A DNA stretch of 24,711 nt from Halieaceae bacterium (GCA_003520285.1 DOVB01000100.1:1-24711), one strand, 5' to 3'. Shown: positions 6,811 through 19,840, counted from the first letter of the stretch. Numbers and translations are program-made. The notes: generated by a model not told the origin, from the letters alone.

Positions 6811-8172
6811 TTAATCCTTTTTCTTGGGCCGCTTCCAGCCGCTAATATTGCGCTGCTGACCCCGAGCGATCGCTAAATCACCTTGTTTAACCGTTTTGGT
6901 CACCACCGAGCCCGCTCCAACAAACCCGTGAGACTCAATCGATAATGGCGCCACCAAAGTGCTATTTGACCCTATGAACACGTGATCGCCCAACTCTGTG
7001 GTGTGCTTATTGGCACCATCGTAATTACACGTGATCGTTCCAGCGCCAATATTAACATCAATCCCTATTTGAGCGTCTCCCACATAGGACAAATGATTCA
7101 CCTTTGAACCAACCCCTAGCGCCGCATTTTTGGTCTCGACAAAATTTCCTATCTTGGTTTTATCGGCGAGGCGAGTACCAGCACGGAGTCGCGCAAAAGG
7201 CCCAACTGAAGCGTGAGCGCCTACTTGCGCCTGCTCGATATGGCTCATTGCACACACCCGTGTAAACGGCCCAATCGTACTCGATCGAATCACGCAATTT
7301 GGCTCGATAACAACGCCATCTCCCAGTGTCACTTCGCCCTCAAATACCGCATTGATATCAACAAAACAGTCTTTACCAGCTCGCACTGTGCCCCGAATAT
7401 CAACACGTTGTGGATCTGCGAAAGAAACACCGGCCGCCATCAGTGCCAACACCTGCCGGTGCTGATAAATCCGCTCTAGCCGCGCCAGCTGCTCGCGGGT
7501 GTTCACTCCCTCTGTCTCGATAGGATCAGATGCACACACGGTGTTGACGACGTGACCGTCAGCGATGGCTAAGGGCAGCACATCCGGCAAATAGTACTCA
7601 CCCTGTGAATTTTGATTGCCCACTTTCGGCAGATAGGTGTTCAATAATGACGTCGGGATCGCGAGCACCCCTGTATTAATCTCCGTCAGTGCCAGCTGCT
7701 CTGCAGTAGCGTCCTTGTGCTCTACCACTGAGACAAACTGCCCCGTCTGGTCGCGCACAACCCGCCCATATCCAGACGGATCTGACATCTTTGCGGTCAG
7801 CAAGGCCGGACCTTGTCTCGCAAGATCCAGCAAAGGCCTGAGTGTCGATGGCTGTAGCAGAGGTACATCGCCATAAAGTACCAACGCTATAGAGTCGAGC
7901 TCGAGCTGAGGCAGGGCCTGTAGCACCGCATGCCCAGTGCCTTTTTGTTCTGACTGTTCTACCAAAAGCGCCGTATTCTGATTGAGCGAAGCCCTAACCT
8001 GATCACCTCCATGGCCAATGACCACGCAAGTTTGTGTAGAAGCCAGCTCGGTTGCGGTTGCAAGGACGTGAGCAAGCATCGTTTTGCCACCCACTGTGTG
8101 GAGCACTTTAGGCAGCTCGCTGTTCATTCGCGAGCCTTGTCCAGCAGCTAAGATCACAACATTAATTTTCAT
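6811..8172 (-). CDS. glmU: Bifunctional GlmU: glucosamine-1-phosphate N-acetyltransferase / GlcNAc-1-phosphate uridyltransferase
   Basis: It catalyses the last two steps to UDP-GlcNAc: acetylation of glucosamine-1-phosphate, then uridylyl transfer. The N-terminal nucleotidyltransferase domain shows LAAGQGSRM (8-16) followed by PKVLH. The C-terminal half is a left-handed beta-helix of hexapeptide repeats carrying the acetyltransferase site (NFVETKNA, LSYVGDA, GAGTITCNYDG). At 453 residues it is of usual length. It follows atpC after a strong terminator, and no clear promoter is visible in the 109-base gap; CGGGGGGC just before the ATG may serve as ribosome binding site. The atp-glmU-glmS order is a common gammaproteobacterial arrangement. 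Confidence 0.97.
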   Translation of the reverse strand: MKINVVILAAGQGSRMNSELPKVLHTVGGKTMLAHVLATATELASTQTCVVIGHGGDQVRASLNQNTALLVEQSEQKGTGHAVLQALPQLELDSIALVLYGDVPLLQPSTLRPLLDLARQGPALLTAKMSDPSGYGRVVRDQTGQFVSVVEHKDATAEQLALTEINTGVLAIPTSLLNTYLPKVGNQNSQGEYYLPDVLPLAIADGHVVNTVCASDPIETEGVNTREQLARLERIYQHRQVLALMAAGVSFADPQRVDIRGTVRAGKDCFVDINAVFEGEVTLGDGVVIEPNCVIRSSTIGPFTRVCAMSHIEQAQVGAHASVGPFARLRAGTRLADKTKIGNFVETKNAALGVGSKVNHLSYVGDAQIGIDVNIGAGTITCNYDGANKHTTELGDHVFIGSNSTLVAPLSIESHGFVGAGSVVTKTVKQGDLAIARGQQRNISGWKRPKKKD

Positions 8173-8235
8173 AAGCCCCCCGAGCGCATAATACCTCGAA
8201 AATAGAGTATCTCATCCGGCAACTGTGCTTTTTAA

Positions 8236-8260
8236 CAAAAAAACCCGGCAAAAGCCGGGT
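8236..8260 (-). terminator. Rho-independent terminator of the atp operon
   Basis: Read on the minus strand, ACCCGGC (8254-8260), loop TTTT, GCCGGGT (8243-8249) forms a perfect 7-base GC-rich stem and is followed directly by a run of T. It begins 21 bases past the atpC stop. This is the strongest intrinsic terminator in the window and separates the ATP synthase transcript from glmUS, although read-through cannot be excluded. Confidence 0.9.
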
Positions 8261-8281
8261 CTTTAAAGCACAACTTCTACC

Positions 8282-8707
8282 CTATCGACCCGCCTTCTGC
8301 CGAATCTTCTGTAGGGTTCTCAGTTGTGCCGCAGCTTCTGCTAAGCGCGCTGATGCTCGACCATAATCGAACTCGGACGCTTGATTCTCTATTGAAACCA
8401 GAGCCTCGTTACGTGCTTGTTCTGCCGCGGCCTCATCCATGTCACTCGCACGCAGCGCGGTATCTGCCAAAATAGACACCACCCCTGGCTGAACCTCTAA
8501 GAATCCGCCAGACACGTAAAAAACATCTTCTTCGCCGCCCGGTTTTACGACCCGCACCGGGCCTGGCACCAAAGCGGTTAACAAAGGTGCATGCCCATAA
8601 ACCACACCGAGATCTCCTAAAACCCCAGTCGCGACAACCATTTCAACGATGCCCGAAAAAATCTGTTGTTCTGCACTTACGATATCGCAATGTATTGTCA
8701 TGGCCAT
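8282..8707 (-). CDS. atpC: ATP synthase F1 epsilon subunit
   Basis: The 141-residue epsilon subunit of the F1 central stalk, which couples rotation to catalysis and inhibits ATP hydrolysis. The N-terminal beta-sandwich begins [17 protein letters not shown], with the family motif [16 protein letters not shown] near residues 31-46. The C-terminal helical hairpin ([13 protein letters not shown] onward) is complete. The start at 8707 (MAMT) could also be the second ATG two codons on. It is the last gene of the atp operon, 26 bases after atpD and directly before the terminator at 8236-8260. Confidence 0.97.
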   Translation of the reverse strand: MAMTIHCDIVSAEQQIFSGIVEMVVATGVLGDLGVVYGHAPLLTALVPGPVRVVKPGGEEDVFYVSGGFLEVQPGVVSILADTALRASDMDEAAAEQARNEALVSIENQASEFDYGRASARLAEAAAQLRTLQKIRQKAGR

Positions 8708-8733
8708 GTTTGAGTTCCCGTTGTTGGCGATGC

Positions 8734-10146
<1,413 letters not shown>

Positions 10147-10159
10147 TCACTCTTACAAA

Positions 10160-10174
10160 GCGCATTTTATGCGC
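10160..10174 (-). other. Short intercistronic hairpin between atpG and atpD
   Basis: GCGCAT (10160-10165) and ATGCGC (10169-10174) form a perfect 6-base stem with a 3-base loop in the 60-base atpG-atpD gap. On the transcript it is not followed by a U-run, so it is not an obvious terminator. It could influence mRNA stability or atpD translation, or be incidental. Confidence 0.35.
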
Positions 10175-10191
10175 ACCAATTCCTATGGTGA

Positions 10192-11055
10192 TCAGCTAAC
10201 CGCTGCAGCACCACCCACAATTTCTGATAGCTCTTGTGTAATCGCAGCCTGTCTGGCTTTGTTGTACACCAGCTGTAACTCGTCTATTAACTCGCCCGCG
10301 TTATCCGAGGCATTTTTCATGGCAAGCATTCGCGCCGCTTGTTCACATGCCGCGTTCTCGACAACCGCTTGATACACCTGAGACTCAACATAACGTGTCA
10401 TCAGCGCCTCGAGCAGTTCTTCCGCATCAGGCTCATAAATGTAATCCCAATGGTGGGACATTTCGCTCGACTCTTCAGCCTCAATAGGAAGAAGCTGCTG
10501 CACTGTCGCTGACTGAGTCATGGTGTTAACAAACTCGTTAGACACCAAGAACAACTTATCAATTCGGCCCGCTTCATAAGCATCAAGCATGGTTTTTACA
10601 CTGCCAATTAGGTCGGCTACGGTCGGTGACTCGCCGATGTCTCTGGTAGCAGCAACCACATTCCCACCATATGTGTTAAAGAACGCAGCAGCCTTGGCAC
10701 CGATCAGACATAGGTCCACTTCGGCACCCTGCTCAGCCCACGCCTTCATGGACGCGACGGTGGCCTTAAATAAATTAATATTTAAACCGCCACAAAGGCC
10801 TCGATCGGTAGAAATCACCACATAACCCACACGAGAAACCGGCCGATCCTGCATAAAGCGGTGGCGGTACTCAGGCGTCGCATTACCAATGTGGCCAATC
10901 ACCGCACGTATCCGAGACGCGTAAGGCTTGCCAAGTTGCATGCGCTCTTGGGCTCTTCGCATTTTGCTGGCAGCGACCATCTCCATCGCAGAGGTGATCT
11001 TCTGCGTGCTTTGGATGCTGTTTATCTGCGTTCTAATTTCTTTTCCGGCAGCCAT
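10192..11055 (-). CDS. atpG: ATP synthase F1 gamma subunit
   Basis: The 287-residue rotor shaft of F1. The N-terminal coiled-coil helix ([20 protein letters not shown], with KMRRAQERM) and the C-terminal helix ending [21 protein letters not shown], the ATP synthase gamma signature, are present. The central Rossmann-like domain includes the conserved [11 protein letters not shown] near residue 82. The start is 17 bases after the atpA stop. Usual length; nothing odd seen. Confidence 0.97.
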   Translation of the reverse strand: MAAGKEIRTQINSIQSTQKITSAMEMVAASKMRRAQERMQLGKPYASRIRAVIGHIGNATPEYRHRFMQDRPVSRVGYVVISTDRGLCGGLNINLFKATVASMKAWAEQGAEVDLCLIGAKAAAFFNTYGGNVVAATRDIGESPTVADLIGSVKTMLDAYEAGRIDKLFLVSNEFVNTMTQSATVQQLLPIEAEESSEMSHHWDYIYEPDAEELLEALMTRYVESQVYQAVVENAACEQAARMLAMKNASDNAGELIDELQLVYNKARQAAITQELSEIVGGAAAVS

Positions 11056-11072
11056 AAACTAGTCCTCGGACC

Positions 11073-12617
11073 CTACCAAGTTTGAGTTGCTTTAAAGGTT
11101 TCAAGCGCTTGCTTAAACACGCTTTCAACTTCGTCGTCATAGCGGCCTGTAGCCACGATATCAGTCATCAAAGCACCGTGCTCAGAATGCATATACGCCA
11201 GCAAAGCATCCTCGAAATCCAAAATTTTCGGGACGTCTATGTCACGCAAATAGCCTTCGTTGGCAGCGTAAAGCACAATCCCCATTTCAGCGATTGAGCG
11301 CGGTGAATACTGCTTTTGCTTCATTAATTCGGTAACACGTGCGCCATGATCAAGCTGTGACTTTGTCGCTTCGTCTAGGTCAGACGCAAACTGCGAGAAA
11401 GCGGCTAGCTCGCGGTATTGTGCAAGTGCGGTTCGAATACCACCCGACAACTTTTTGATGATCTTAGTTTGTGCGGCACCACCAACACGAGAAACCGAGA
11501 TACCCGCATTCATCGCCGGACGGACACCCGAGTTAAACATGTCTGTTTCTAAGAAGATTTGGCCGTCGGTAATCGAGATCACGTTGGTAGGAACAAACGC
11601 CGAAACGTCGCCCGCCTGTGTTTCAATCACTGGTAGAGCCGTCAGTGAACCTGTTTTTCCTTTGACAGCACCCTGAGTAAACGTCTCAACATAATCTGCG
11701 TTGACACGGGCAGCACGCTCGAGGAGTCGCGAGTGCAAATAAAACACGTCGCCAGGATAAGCTTCTCGGCCTGGTGGTCTACGAAGTAGCAACGATATTT
11801 GCCGATAAGCGATCGCCTGTTTGGTTAAATCATCATAGATGATAAGGGCGTCTTCGCCTCGATCGCGATAGTACTCACCCATGGTACAACCAGAGAAAGG
11901 CGCTAAAAACTGCATCGATGCAGGGTCAGAAGCTGTCGCTGCAACCACAATCGTGTGATCCATAGCGCCGTGCTCTTCGAGCTTTCGAACAACCGCCGCG
12001 ACCGACGACGCCTTTTGGCCAATCGCCACATAAACGCACTTAATGCCGGTGTTTTTCTGGTTGATGATCGCGTCTACCGCAATCGCGGTTTTACCAATTT
12101 GGCGATCACCAATAATCAGTTCTCGCTGCCCGCGTCCAATTGGCACCATGGCATCAATGGCTTTCAGACCAATTTGCACTGGCTGATCGACCGACTGACG
12201 CGCGATAACGCCTGGGGCAACCTTCTCAATCGCATCCGTCATTGTTGTGGCAATAGGGCCCTTTCCATCGATAGGTGCACCTAGGGCGTCTACCACACGA
12301 CCCTGCAGCTCGGGCCCTACTGGGACCTCTAGAATTCGGCCCGTGCATCGGCACGTTTGGCCTTCGGCAAGGCTTTTATAATCGCCTAGAACGACGGCGC
12401 CCACAGAATCGCGCTCAAGGTTAAGCGCCATACCGTAAATACCGCCATCAAACTCTATCATTTCGCCGTACATTACGTCAGTTAGACCGTGTATGCGAAT
12501 AATACCGTCAGTGACCGATACAATTGTGCCCTCGTTGCGGGCTTCACTGGTAACATCCAATTGGTCAATACGCTGACGGATGATGTCACTAATCTCAGAT
12601 GGATTCAGCTGTTGCAT
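11073..12617 (-). CDS. atpA: ATP synthase F1 alpha subunit
   Basis: The 514-residue non-catalytic nucleotide-binding subunit alternating with beta in F1. The P-loop GDRQIGKT is at 170-177. Other alpha signatures are the [20 protein letters not shown] region and [16 protein letters not shown]. The alpha arginine finger is expected in the conserved VSRVGG stretch. It follows atpH by 16 bases and precedes atpG by 17. Normal length. Confidence 0.98.
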   Translation of the reverse strand: MQQLNPSEISDIIRQRIDQLDVTSEARNEGTIVSVTDGIIRIHGLTDVMYGEMIEFDGGIYGMALNLERDSVGAVVLGDYKSLAEGQTCRCTGRILEVPVGPELQGRVVDALGAPIDGKGPIATTMTDAIEKVAPGVIARQSVDQPVQIGLKAIDAMVPIGRGQRELIIGDRQIGKTAIAVDAIINQKNTGIKCVYVAIGQKASSVAAVVRKLEEHGAMDHTIVVAATASDPASMQFLAPFSGCTMGEYYRDRGEDALIIYDDLTKQAIAYRQISLLLRRPPGREAYPGDVFYLHSRLLERAARVNADYVETFTQGAVKGKTGSLTALPVIETQAGDVSAFVPTNVISITDGQIFLETDMFNSGVRPAMNAGISVSRVGGAAQTKIIKKLSGGIRTALAQYRELAAFSQFASDLDEATKSQLDHGARVTELMKQKQYSPRSIAEMGIVLYAANEGYLRDIDVPKILDFEDALLAYMHSEHGALMTDIVATGRYDDEVESVFKQALETFKATQTW

Positions 12618-12633
12618 GCTTGGTTCCTCAATC

Positions 12634-13170
12634 CTACGAATTCATTGCTTCGGCAAGCTTTTGTAAGCGGCCGCGCACAGAGCCATCGATCACCAGATCG
12701 CCAGCTCTAATCACCACACCGCCAATGAGATAGTCATCAATTTTAGTGTGAACGTTGATATCTTTGTTTAACAAGGTTTTTAAAGCCTTTTCGATGTCGC
12801 TAACCTGCTGCTCGTTTAGCTCGTATGCAGAAGTCACATCAACATCGACAGATGCTTCAAGATTCGCTTTAAAGGCGTCATACAACTTGTGGATCGCGGG
12901 AATTAATCCCAGCCTGCGATTGCTCGCAACAACACCGATGAAGTGCGCCAAATCGGTATCTGCGTCAACTCCAAGAAGCGCCACAAGGGCTTGGGCCAAT
13001 TGTGCGGGTGTTTGGGAGGGTCCCGAAAGTAGTAGTGTAACTTTTGGGTCTTGCACCACAGCTGCAGCGGTAGCAAGGTCGGTAGACCACTGATCTAACG
13101 CTGCTTTTTCACGTGCATATTCAAAGGCCGCTTTTGCATAAGGACGAGCCAATGTAATGAGCTCAGCCAT
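12634..13170 (-). CDS. atpH: ATP synthase F1 delta subunit
   Basis: The 178-residue delta subunit of the peripheral stalk, linking subunit b to the top of F1. The N-terminal helical domain begins [19 protein letters not shown], as in the family. The C-terminal signature is [21 protein letters not shown], followed by the RLQKLAEAM end. Its ATG lies only 2 bases after the atpF stop, so translational coupling with subunit b, its physical partner, is likely. Confidence 0.97.
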   Translation of the reverse strand: MAELITLARPYAKAAFEYAREKAALDQWSTDLATAAAVVQDPKVTLLLSGPSQTPAQLAQALVALLGVDADTDLAHFIGVVASNRRLGLIPAIHKLYDAFKANLEASVDVDVTSAYELNEQQVSDIEKALKTLLNKDINVHTKIDDYLIGGVVIRAGDLVIDGSVRGRLQKLAEAMNS

Positions 13171-13172
13171 GA

Positions 13173-13646
13173 TTAATGCAGCTCCGCCGTTACTTCAGCT
13201 ACCAATTTCGCGTGTGCCGCTCTATCGACCGAAGCACCCAAGACTTTCTCGGTAGCCAAGAACGTTAACTCTGCAAGTTCAGCACGAAGTGCTGTTCGAG
13301 CTCGGTTCGTTTCTTGCTCTAGCTCTGCTATCCCGGCCGCTTTCACACGGTCAGCCTCAACGCGAGCGGCAGCCTTAGCGTCTTCGATGATGGTATTTGC
13401 TCGTTTGTTAGCAGCATCGATGATGGCAGCAGCTTCCGCTTTTGCTTCTTTCATTTGCTCGACGGCGCGCTTCTGTGCCAGCTCTAAATCGTGACTCGCA
13501 CGATCTGCGGCCGCCAAGCCATCTGCTATTTTTTCGGCGCGCTCTTGCATCGCTGCAACAATAGGTGGCCACACGTATTTCATGCAAAATGCAACAAACA
13601 CGATGAAGGCTACCATTTGGCCGATTAGGGTTAGATTAATGTTCAC
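13173..13646 (-). CDS. atpF: ATP synthase Fo subunit b
   Basis: The 157-residue b subunit, which dimerises as the peripheral stator stalk. The N-terminal membrane helix is about residues 6-26 ([23 protein letters not shown]). It is followed by a long Ala/Glu/Lys-rich coiled coil ([14 protein letters not shown] onward) typical of b. It sits 65 bases behind atpE, the longest gap in the operon, which holds a strong hairpin (13666-13689). GAGGAGC just before the start serves as ribosome binding site. Confidence 0.97.
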   Translation of the reverse strand: MNINLTLIGQMVAFIVFVAFCMKYVWPPIVAAMQERAEKIADGLAAADRASHDLELAQKRAVEQMKEAKAEAAAIIDAANKRANTIIEDAKAAARVEADRVKAAGIAELEQETNRARTALRAELAELTFLATEKVLGASVDRAAHAKLVAEVTAELH

Positions 13647-13665
13647 GCCTTGCTCCTCATAAATA

Positions 13666-13689
13666 CGGAGCTCACGACGGTGAGCTCCG
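13666..13689 (-). other. Strong 10-base-pair hairpin in the atpE-atpF gap
   Basis: The arms CGGAGCTCAC and GTGAGCTCCG (13666-13675, 13680-13689) pair perfectly around a 4-base loop. It begins about 22 bases past the atpE stop on the transcript. No U-run follows, so a simple intrinsic terminator is unlikely. A 3' stability or processing element that helps raise atpE (c-ring) output is the natural guess; that role is inference. Confidence 0.6.
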
Positions 13690-13711
13690 GCGTTTTAGCG
13701 GGGGCTAGAAA

Positions 13712-13960
<249 letters not shown>

Positions 13961-13974
13961 TTAAAGTCAAACTC

Positions 13975-15244
<1,270 letters not shown>

Positions 15245-15282
15245 TTCACATCGCTTCGAGATCGGCTTTTAAGCGCGACCGG

Positions 15283-15311
15283 ATTATAGAGATTAAGGAC
15301 TTAAGATTCAA
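15283..15311 (-). promoter_or_regulatory. Promoter of the atp operon
   Basis: On the minus strand TTGAAT (15306-15311), a 17-base spacer, and a perfect TATAAT (15283-15288) form a strong sigma70-type promoter. The predicted start is near 15276, giving a leader of about 32 bases before atpI. It lies in the 110-base parB-atpI gap. Confidence 0.8.
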
Positions 15312-15354
15312 CTTAGAGACAAGAATAAATCACGATTATTGCTATCGTTTGCGT

Positions 15355-16239
15355 CTATTTGATGTGAGCTAAAATACCATCGAGTTCATCTAGGCTGTTG
15401 TAAGCCACGATCAATTTGCCACGACCCTTCCGACCGTGTTGGATTTGGACCGACGCACCCAGTGTTGATGACAGGGTCGTTTCTAATTGTTTAATGTTGG
15501 CGTCTGGCGTCGCCGGCGCTGTTTTCCCCTGCGGGGTCGCTAAAAGGCGTGCTACCAACGTGTCTGTTTCTCGAACCGTCATCCCCTTTGCCACAACAGT
15601 TCGCGCTGCGGCTGCTATTTGCTCGTGCGGGAGACCCAGAAGAGACTTGGCATGACCGACATCAAGATCACCTCTTTCCAGCAAAATCTGTGTTTCTTTG
15701 GGTAAGCCGGTAAGTCTTAAGATGTTCGCCACAGTTGAGCGTGATTTTCCCACAGCTGTTGCGACTTCTGCTTGCGACAACTGAAATTCGGTTTGTAATT
15801 GCTGCAATGCGAGAGCCTCTTCCATGGCATTAAGATCCTCTCGCTGAATATTTTCAATCAGTGCCATTGCCAAAGCGGTTTCATCGCTTAGCTCTCTGAT
15901 AAGTGCCGGTATGGTATCGAGACCTGCGAGTTGAGTCGCCCTCCATCGGCGCTCCCCGGCGATGATCTCGTAGCGACCTGTCGAAACTTCTCGAACAACG
16001 ATGGGCTGCATGACGCCTTGTGCTTTTATACTTTGTGCAAGCTCGTCGAGCGCTTCTGGCGCCATGTCTCTTCGCGGTTGGTATTGTCCGCGCTGTATCA
16101 AATCAATGGGGAGTTGTTTTAGTACACCATAGGTTGCTGAGCCCGAATCTTCAGGTGCATGATAATTGTCAGATTGCTGAGATGCGTTTCTTAATAAGGC
16201 ATCTAATCCTCGGCCTAACCCTCGCTTTTTTACAACCAT
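15355..16239 (-). CDS. parB: Chromosome partitioning protein ParB (Spo0J/Noc family)
   Basis: A 294-residue CTP-dependent DNA clamp that loads at parS sites near the origin and works with ParA in origin segregation. The N-terminus KKRGLGRGLDALL is the ParA-interaction motif. The CTP-binding box GERRWRA is at 95-101, the helix-turn-helix for parS at about 153-174 (LSQAEVATAVGKSRSTVANIL), and the dimerisation domain at the C-terminus (QHGRKGRGKLIVAY). It starts 5 bases after the parA stop. I found no full parS in the window. Confidence 0.96.
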   Translation of the reverse strand: MVVKKRGLGRGLDALLRNASQQSDNYHAPEDSGSATYGVLKQLPIDLIQRGQYQPRRDMAPEALDELAQSIKAQGVMQPIVVREVSTGRYEIIAGERRWRATQLAGLDTIPALIRELSDETALAMALIENIQREDLNAMEEALALQQLQTEFQLSQAEVATAVGKSRSTVANILRLTGLPKETQILLERGDLDVGHAKSLLGLPHEQIAAAARTVVAKGMTVRETDTLVARLLATPQGKTAPATPDANIKQLETTLSSTLGASVQIQHGRKGRGKLIVAYNSLDELDGILAHIK

Positions 16240-16244
16240 AGCGT

Positions 16245-17015
16245 TTACCTATTTCGCGTTTGACGCCGCAGCAGCTCTGATGCGAGCGCTAGATATGCCT
16301 TTGCGCCACTGGAGTATTTATCGTAGTACATCACTGGCATCCCATGACTTGGAGCCTCGGCTAAACGGATATTTCTTGGAATTACCGTTCTAAATACAGC
16401 GTCGCCAAAATGTTCGTGTAGCTGATTGGAAACATCGTTTGTAAGGCTCGTCCTTGGATCATATAAGGTTCTTAGTATGCCAAGTAACTCTAATTTGGGG
16501 TTCAAATACTCGCGAACACCATCGATGGTTTGCATTAAATCAGACAAACCCTCAAGCGCGAAGTATTCACACTGCATCGCAATAATAATACCGTGGGCCG
16601 CAACCAAACCATTGACGGTGAGCATGTTCAATGTGGGAGGGCTATCGATCAACACAAAATCGTATAGGTGATCTACTTTAACTAACTGTTTCGCAAGACG
16701 AGAATCGCGCCCAATTTCTCCCATCAATTTCACTTCTGCTTCTGTCAATGAACTGTTCGCAGGCAAAACATCGAACCGCGCCGTCTCTGACCGAACAATA
16801 GCATCCGTAATCGCAATACGATTTAGGAGCACATCACAAATGGTTGCCTCGTGCTCATACTTATCGATTCCCGACCCCATAGTTGCGTTACCCTGAGGAT
16901 CCAAATCTACCAGTAAAACGCGCCTTTTCATTGCTGCAAGCGATGCCGCAAGGTTCACACAGGTGGTTGTTTTGCCCACCCCACCTTTTTGATTTGCTAT
17001 CGCTATTGTTTTCAC
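16245..17015 (-). CDS. parA: Chromosome partitioning ATPase ParA (Soj)
   Basis: A 256-residue Walker-type ATPase that binds the nucleoid as an ATP dimer and moves ParB-parS complexes. The deviant Walker A KGGVGKTT is at 10-17, Walker A' and B stretches are LLVDLDPQGNATMGSGID (about 34-51) and FVLIDSPPTLNMLTVN (about 119-135). There is no N-terminal DNA-binding domain, as expected for chromosomal Soj-type ParA. It lies between rsmG (10 bases upstream) and parB (5 bases downstream), in one transcript with mnmG. Confidence 0.97.
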   Translation of the reverse strand: MKTIAIANQKGGVGKTTTCVNLAASLAAMKRRVLLVDLDPQGNATMGSGIDKYEHEATICDVLLNRIAITDAIVRSETARFDVLPANSSLTEAEVKLMGEIGRDSRLAKQLVKVDHLYDFVLIDSPPTLNMLTVNGLVAAHGIIIAMQCEYFALEGLSDLMQTIDGVREYLNPKLELLGILRTLYDPRTSLTNDVSNQLHEHFGDAVFRTVIPRNIRLAEAPSHGMPVMYYDKYSSGAKAYLALASELLRRQTRNR

Positions 17016-17025
17016 TAAATGGGCC

Positions 17026-17673
17026 TTAACTTGAGTCTTTGGGGTGAGCTATCACCAAATGTCGTTCCTCGGACAAGAACGGCACAGAGAGCTTCACGAC
17101 GTCACTAATATCGCATAGCGGTGCTGCGTGTTCCAGTTCATCTGTTGGATATCGGCCTTTCATTGCTAACATGCGCCCGCCAGGATATACCAGTCTTTGA
17201 GCCACGTGCACAAAGTCAACAAGGGATGAGAAAGCTCGCGAAATGACGATCGCAAAAGGTTGAACCGGCATAAAGCTCTCTACTCGTGAATGTTCAACGT
17301 TTAAGTTGTCCAGCGAGAGTTCTATCGCTACCTGGCGCAAGAAGCGCGTTTTTTTACTATTGCTGTCTATTGCGGTCACCGCCCGCTGAGGGTTGGTGAT
17401 GGCCAAAACCACACTGGGTAATCCGGCGCCGGCGCCGACGTCAAGCACATGACCCTCTAAACAGTGAGGGCTTACCGCCAAGGAGTCTAGGATGTGGCGT
17501 ATCATCATCTCGTCTGGATCGCGAATCGCGGTTAGGTTATAGGCTTTATTCCACTTCACCATCAACCCAAGGTACTCGATTAATCGTTGAGATACTTTTG
17601 GTGTCAGATCGATTCTAAGTTGTTCCGCGCCCTCAGCTAATAGGCTAGACAGCGCACCGGATGCACTATGCAC
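17026..17673 (-). CDS. rsmG: 16S rRNA (guanine-527-N7)-methyltransferase
   Basis: A 215-residue SAM-dependent methyltransferase (old name GidB) that modifies G527 of 16S rRNA; loss gives low-level streptomycin resistance in other bacteria. The SAM motif I is [16 protein letters not shown] (77-92). The upstream [16 protein letters not shown] and HILDSL segments and the ISRAFSSL motif (about 139-146) are family hallmarks. Its start overlaps the end of mnmG by 8 bases, so the two are translationally coupled. Confidence 0.96.
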   Translation of the reverse strand: MHSASGALSSLLAEGAEQLRIDLTPKVSQRLIEYLGLMVKWNKAYNLTAIRDPDEMMIRHILDSLAVSPHCLEGHVLDVGAGAGLPSVVLAITNPQRAVTAIDSNSKKTRFLRQVAIELSLDNLNVEHSRVESFMPVQPFAIVISRAFSSLVDFVHVAQRLVYPGGRMLAMKGRYPTDELEHAAPLCDISDVVKLSVPFLSEERHLVIAHPKDSS

Positions 17674-19558
17674 GCTTTAATTCTGCCACTGCAGCTCGAT
17701 GTTTCTTAAGGTAAATTACCAATAACGACAATGCCGCTGGTGTCATTCCGGCAATTCGACTTGCCTGATCAATCGTGACTGGTTGAACGACTTTCAGTTT
17801 TTGGCTGAGTTCACTAGACAATCCGGATACGAGCGAGTAATCAAAATCCGGAGGAATTTGGACCGCTGTTTGTGTCGACATTCTTTGAACATCTTGCTCT
17901 TGTCGAGCAATATAACCCTCATATTTTGATTCGATTTCGAGTTGTTGGGCGACATCTTCTCGGCAACTGTTTGATTCATTCAGCAAAGCAATCGTAAGAT
18001 ATGTGACTTCTGGTCGCTTCAAAAGATCCGCTAAAGAATACTCCCTTGTTAAGGTAACTCCGACTTCGGCTTCCAGCATCTTCGCTTCTGTGGAGCCAGC
18101 TTGAACAAAACTCGTTTTTAATCGCGTTTTTTCTTGCTCTAAAGAACTCATTTTGGACTGAAAATCTGACCATCGTGACGCGGCGACCAAACCTAGCTCG
18201 TAGCCTTTTGGTGTCAATCGTTGATCCGCATTGTCTTCTCGAAGAAAAAGACGATGTTCCGCTCGAGAGGTAAACATTCGATACGGCTCTATCGTTCCTT
18301 GGGTCACCAGATCATCAATCATAACCCCTATGTAGGCCTCTTTTCGTGAGGGCGTCCACGCGGGCTGTTCCTTTACCAGAAGCGCAGCATTAAGACCCGC
18401 AATTAAGCCTTGAGCAGCCGCTTCTTCATAACCCGTCGTTCCGTTAATCTGTCCCGCGAAAAAGAGTCCTCTGACGGTTTTGGTTTCGAGGGTATGATGG
18501 AGTCCACGAGGGTCAAAAAAGTCATACTCGATCGCATAACCAGGTCGAACAATATGGGCCTGTTCAAACCCCTTGATGCTCCTAACCAGACGATACTGAA
18601 CATCAAACGGTAAGCTTGTCGAAATACCGTTGGGGTACAGCTCATTGCTTGTTAAACCTTCCGGTTCAACGAAGATTTGATGCGATTCTTTACCAGCAAA
18701 GCGATGAATTTTATCTTCAATACTCGGGCAATATCGGGGTCCCGTGCCCTCGATAACCCCCGAAAATAGGGGCGACCTATCTAGATTCGAAGCAATAATA
18801 TCGTGTGTTGTCGTGTTGGTGTGCGTAATCCAGCAACAGCGTTGTTCGGGATGATCCTCAACACGACCCATAAGCGACATAACAGGTTCTGGTGTGTCTC
18901 CCCACTGTTCTTGCATGACCGTAAAGTCTACCGTTCTGGCGTCAATTCTGGGTGGAGTACCCGTTTTTAGGCGATCGACTTTGAACGCCATATCACGTAA
19001 ACGGTGCGCTAATGTTTCGGCCGCGGGGTCGCCTGCTCGGCCTCCAGTGCTATTTTCTAAGCCGATATGAAGCTTTCCAGCTAAAAAAGTACCCGCGGTA
19101 AGAACAACAGCTTTTGAGCGGAAAGTAAGCCCCATTTGCGTAATAACACCACAGACCTGTTCTCCATCAAGTACGAGATCATCAACAGCCTGCTGAAACA
19201 CGGTTAAGTTTACTTGCTGATCTAGGTGTTTCTTAATTGCTGCCTTATATAAAATCCGGTCTGCTTGTGCTCTCGTTGCTCTTACTGCAGGACCTTTTCG
19301 AGAGTTGAGCACTCGAAACTGAATGCCAGCAGCATCCGTTGCTAAAGCCATTGCGCCGCCTAGCGCATCGATTTCTCGAACAAGTTGGCTTTTACCGATA
19401 CCGCCAATGGCTGGGTTACAAGACATTTGACCCAAGGTCTCGATGCTGTGTGAGATCAATAAGGTCTGGCAGCCCATACGCGCAGCTGCCAATGCGGCCT
19501 CTGTGCCTGCATGGCCACCACCTATGACGATAACATCGAATGCCTGTGGATAGTCCAC
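17666..19558 (-). CDS. mnmG: tRNA uridine-5-carboxymethylaminomethyl modification enzyme MnmG (GidA)
   Basis: A 630-residue FAD- and NADH-dependent enzyme that with MnmE installs the carboxymethylaminomethyl group on wobble U34 of several tRNAs. The FAD dinucleotide motif GGGHAG is at 13-18, and the invariant [10 protein letters not shown] begins at Cys47. The second signature [12 protein letters not shown] and the [20 protein letters not shown] stretch lie around residues 350-385. Length and ends are normal. Its promoter candidate (19595-19621) and the 404-base AT-rich gap lie upstream. It sits next to a candidate origin, as gidA does in E. coli. Confidence 0.97.
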   Translation of the reverse strand: MDYPQAFDVIVIGGGHAGTEAALAAARMGCQTLLISHSIETLGQMSCNPAIGGIGKSQLVREIDALGGAMALATDAAGIQFRVLNSRKGPAVRATRAQADRILYKAAIKKHLDQQVNLTVFQQAVDDLVLDGEQVCGVITQMGLTFRSKAVVLTAGTFLAGKLHIGLENSTGGRAGDPAAETLAHRLRDMAFKVDRLKTGTPPRIDARTVDFTVMQEQWGDTPEPVMSLMGRVEDHPEQRCCWITHTNTTTHDIIASNLDRSPLFSGVIEGTGPRYCPSIEDKIHRFAGKESHQIFVEPEGLTSNELYPNGISTSLPFDVQYRLVRSIKGFEQAHIVRPGYAIEYDFFDPRGLHHTLETKTVRGLFFAGQINGTTGYEEAAAQGLIAGLNAALLVKEQPAWTPSRKEAYIGVMIDDLVTQGTIEPYRMFTSRAEHRLFLREDNADQRLTPKGYELGLVAASRWSDFQSKMSSLEQEKTRLKTSFVQAGSTEAKMLEAEVGVTLTREYSLADLLKRPEVTYLTIALLNESNSCREDVAQQLEIESKYEGYIARQEQDVQRMSTQTAVQIPPDFDYSLVSGLSSELSQKLKVVQPVTIDQASRIAGMTPAALSLLVIYLKKHRAAVAELKRA

Positions 19559-19594
19559 TGGGTAACTTACCTCTTTTGTTGATCTTGGCCGCGG

Positions 19595-19621
19595 ATTATA
19601 CGTGGAAAGTGGCGTTTACAA
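19595..19621 (-). promoter_or_regulatory. Promoter candidate for mnmG
   Basis: On the minus strand a perfect TATAAT -10 (19595-19600) with TTGTAA (19616-19621) 15 bases upstream. The spacer is short and the -35 imperfect. The predicted start near 19588 leaves a leader of about 30 bases. In E. coli transcription from the equivalent gid promoter affects origin opening. Confidence 0.5.
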
Positions 19622-19660
19622 CACTCTCATCGCTGTTATGTTTTTGCTTTATCTTTGTCC

Positions 19661-19720
19661 TTAAAGAATTAAATAAATAATCTTTTAAGTAGATTATATT
19701 TTATTGTAGTTATTATTAAG
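19661..19720. other. AT-rich tract, candidate DNA unwinding element
   Basis: By hand count only 7 of these 60 bases are G or C (about 12%), well below the surrounding genes. It lies about 110 bases from the perfect DnaA box, a plausible but not tight spacing for an unwinding element. Confidence 0.5.
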
Positions 19721-19766
19721 GGCTTTGTTTTCTGTGTGCATCCTTCAAAACCTAATTAAAACCAGT

Positions 19767-19808
19767 GACTTACCCGAATTACAACGGCTGTTTAAGACGG
19801 GTGAAGTC
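19767..19808. repeat. Inverted repeat inside the mnmG-mnmE gap
   Basis: GACTTACCCG (19767-19776) and CGGGTGAAGTC (19798-19808) are complementary over 10 pairs with one bulged G, around a 21-base loop. No T-run follows on either strand, so it is not a typical terminator of mnmE. It sits between the AT-rich tract and the DnaA boxes. Confidence 0.5.
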
Positions 19809-19831
19809 CGGTGTATGACGCGTGGACGATT

Positions 19832-19840
19832 TGTGGATAA
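19832..19840 (-). promoter_or_regulatory. DnaA box, perfect consensus
   Basis: TGTGGATAA is the exact complement of TTATCCACA, the strongest DnaA-binding 9-mer. The only perfect copy in the mnmG-mnmE gap. Confidence 0.7.

Noticed and set aside
17794..18173. Open frames of 61-65 codons on the minus strand inside mnmG
   Set aside because: They are alternative-frame shadows of a highly conserved gene.
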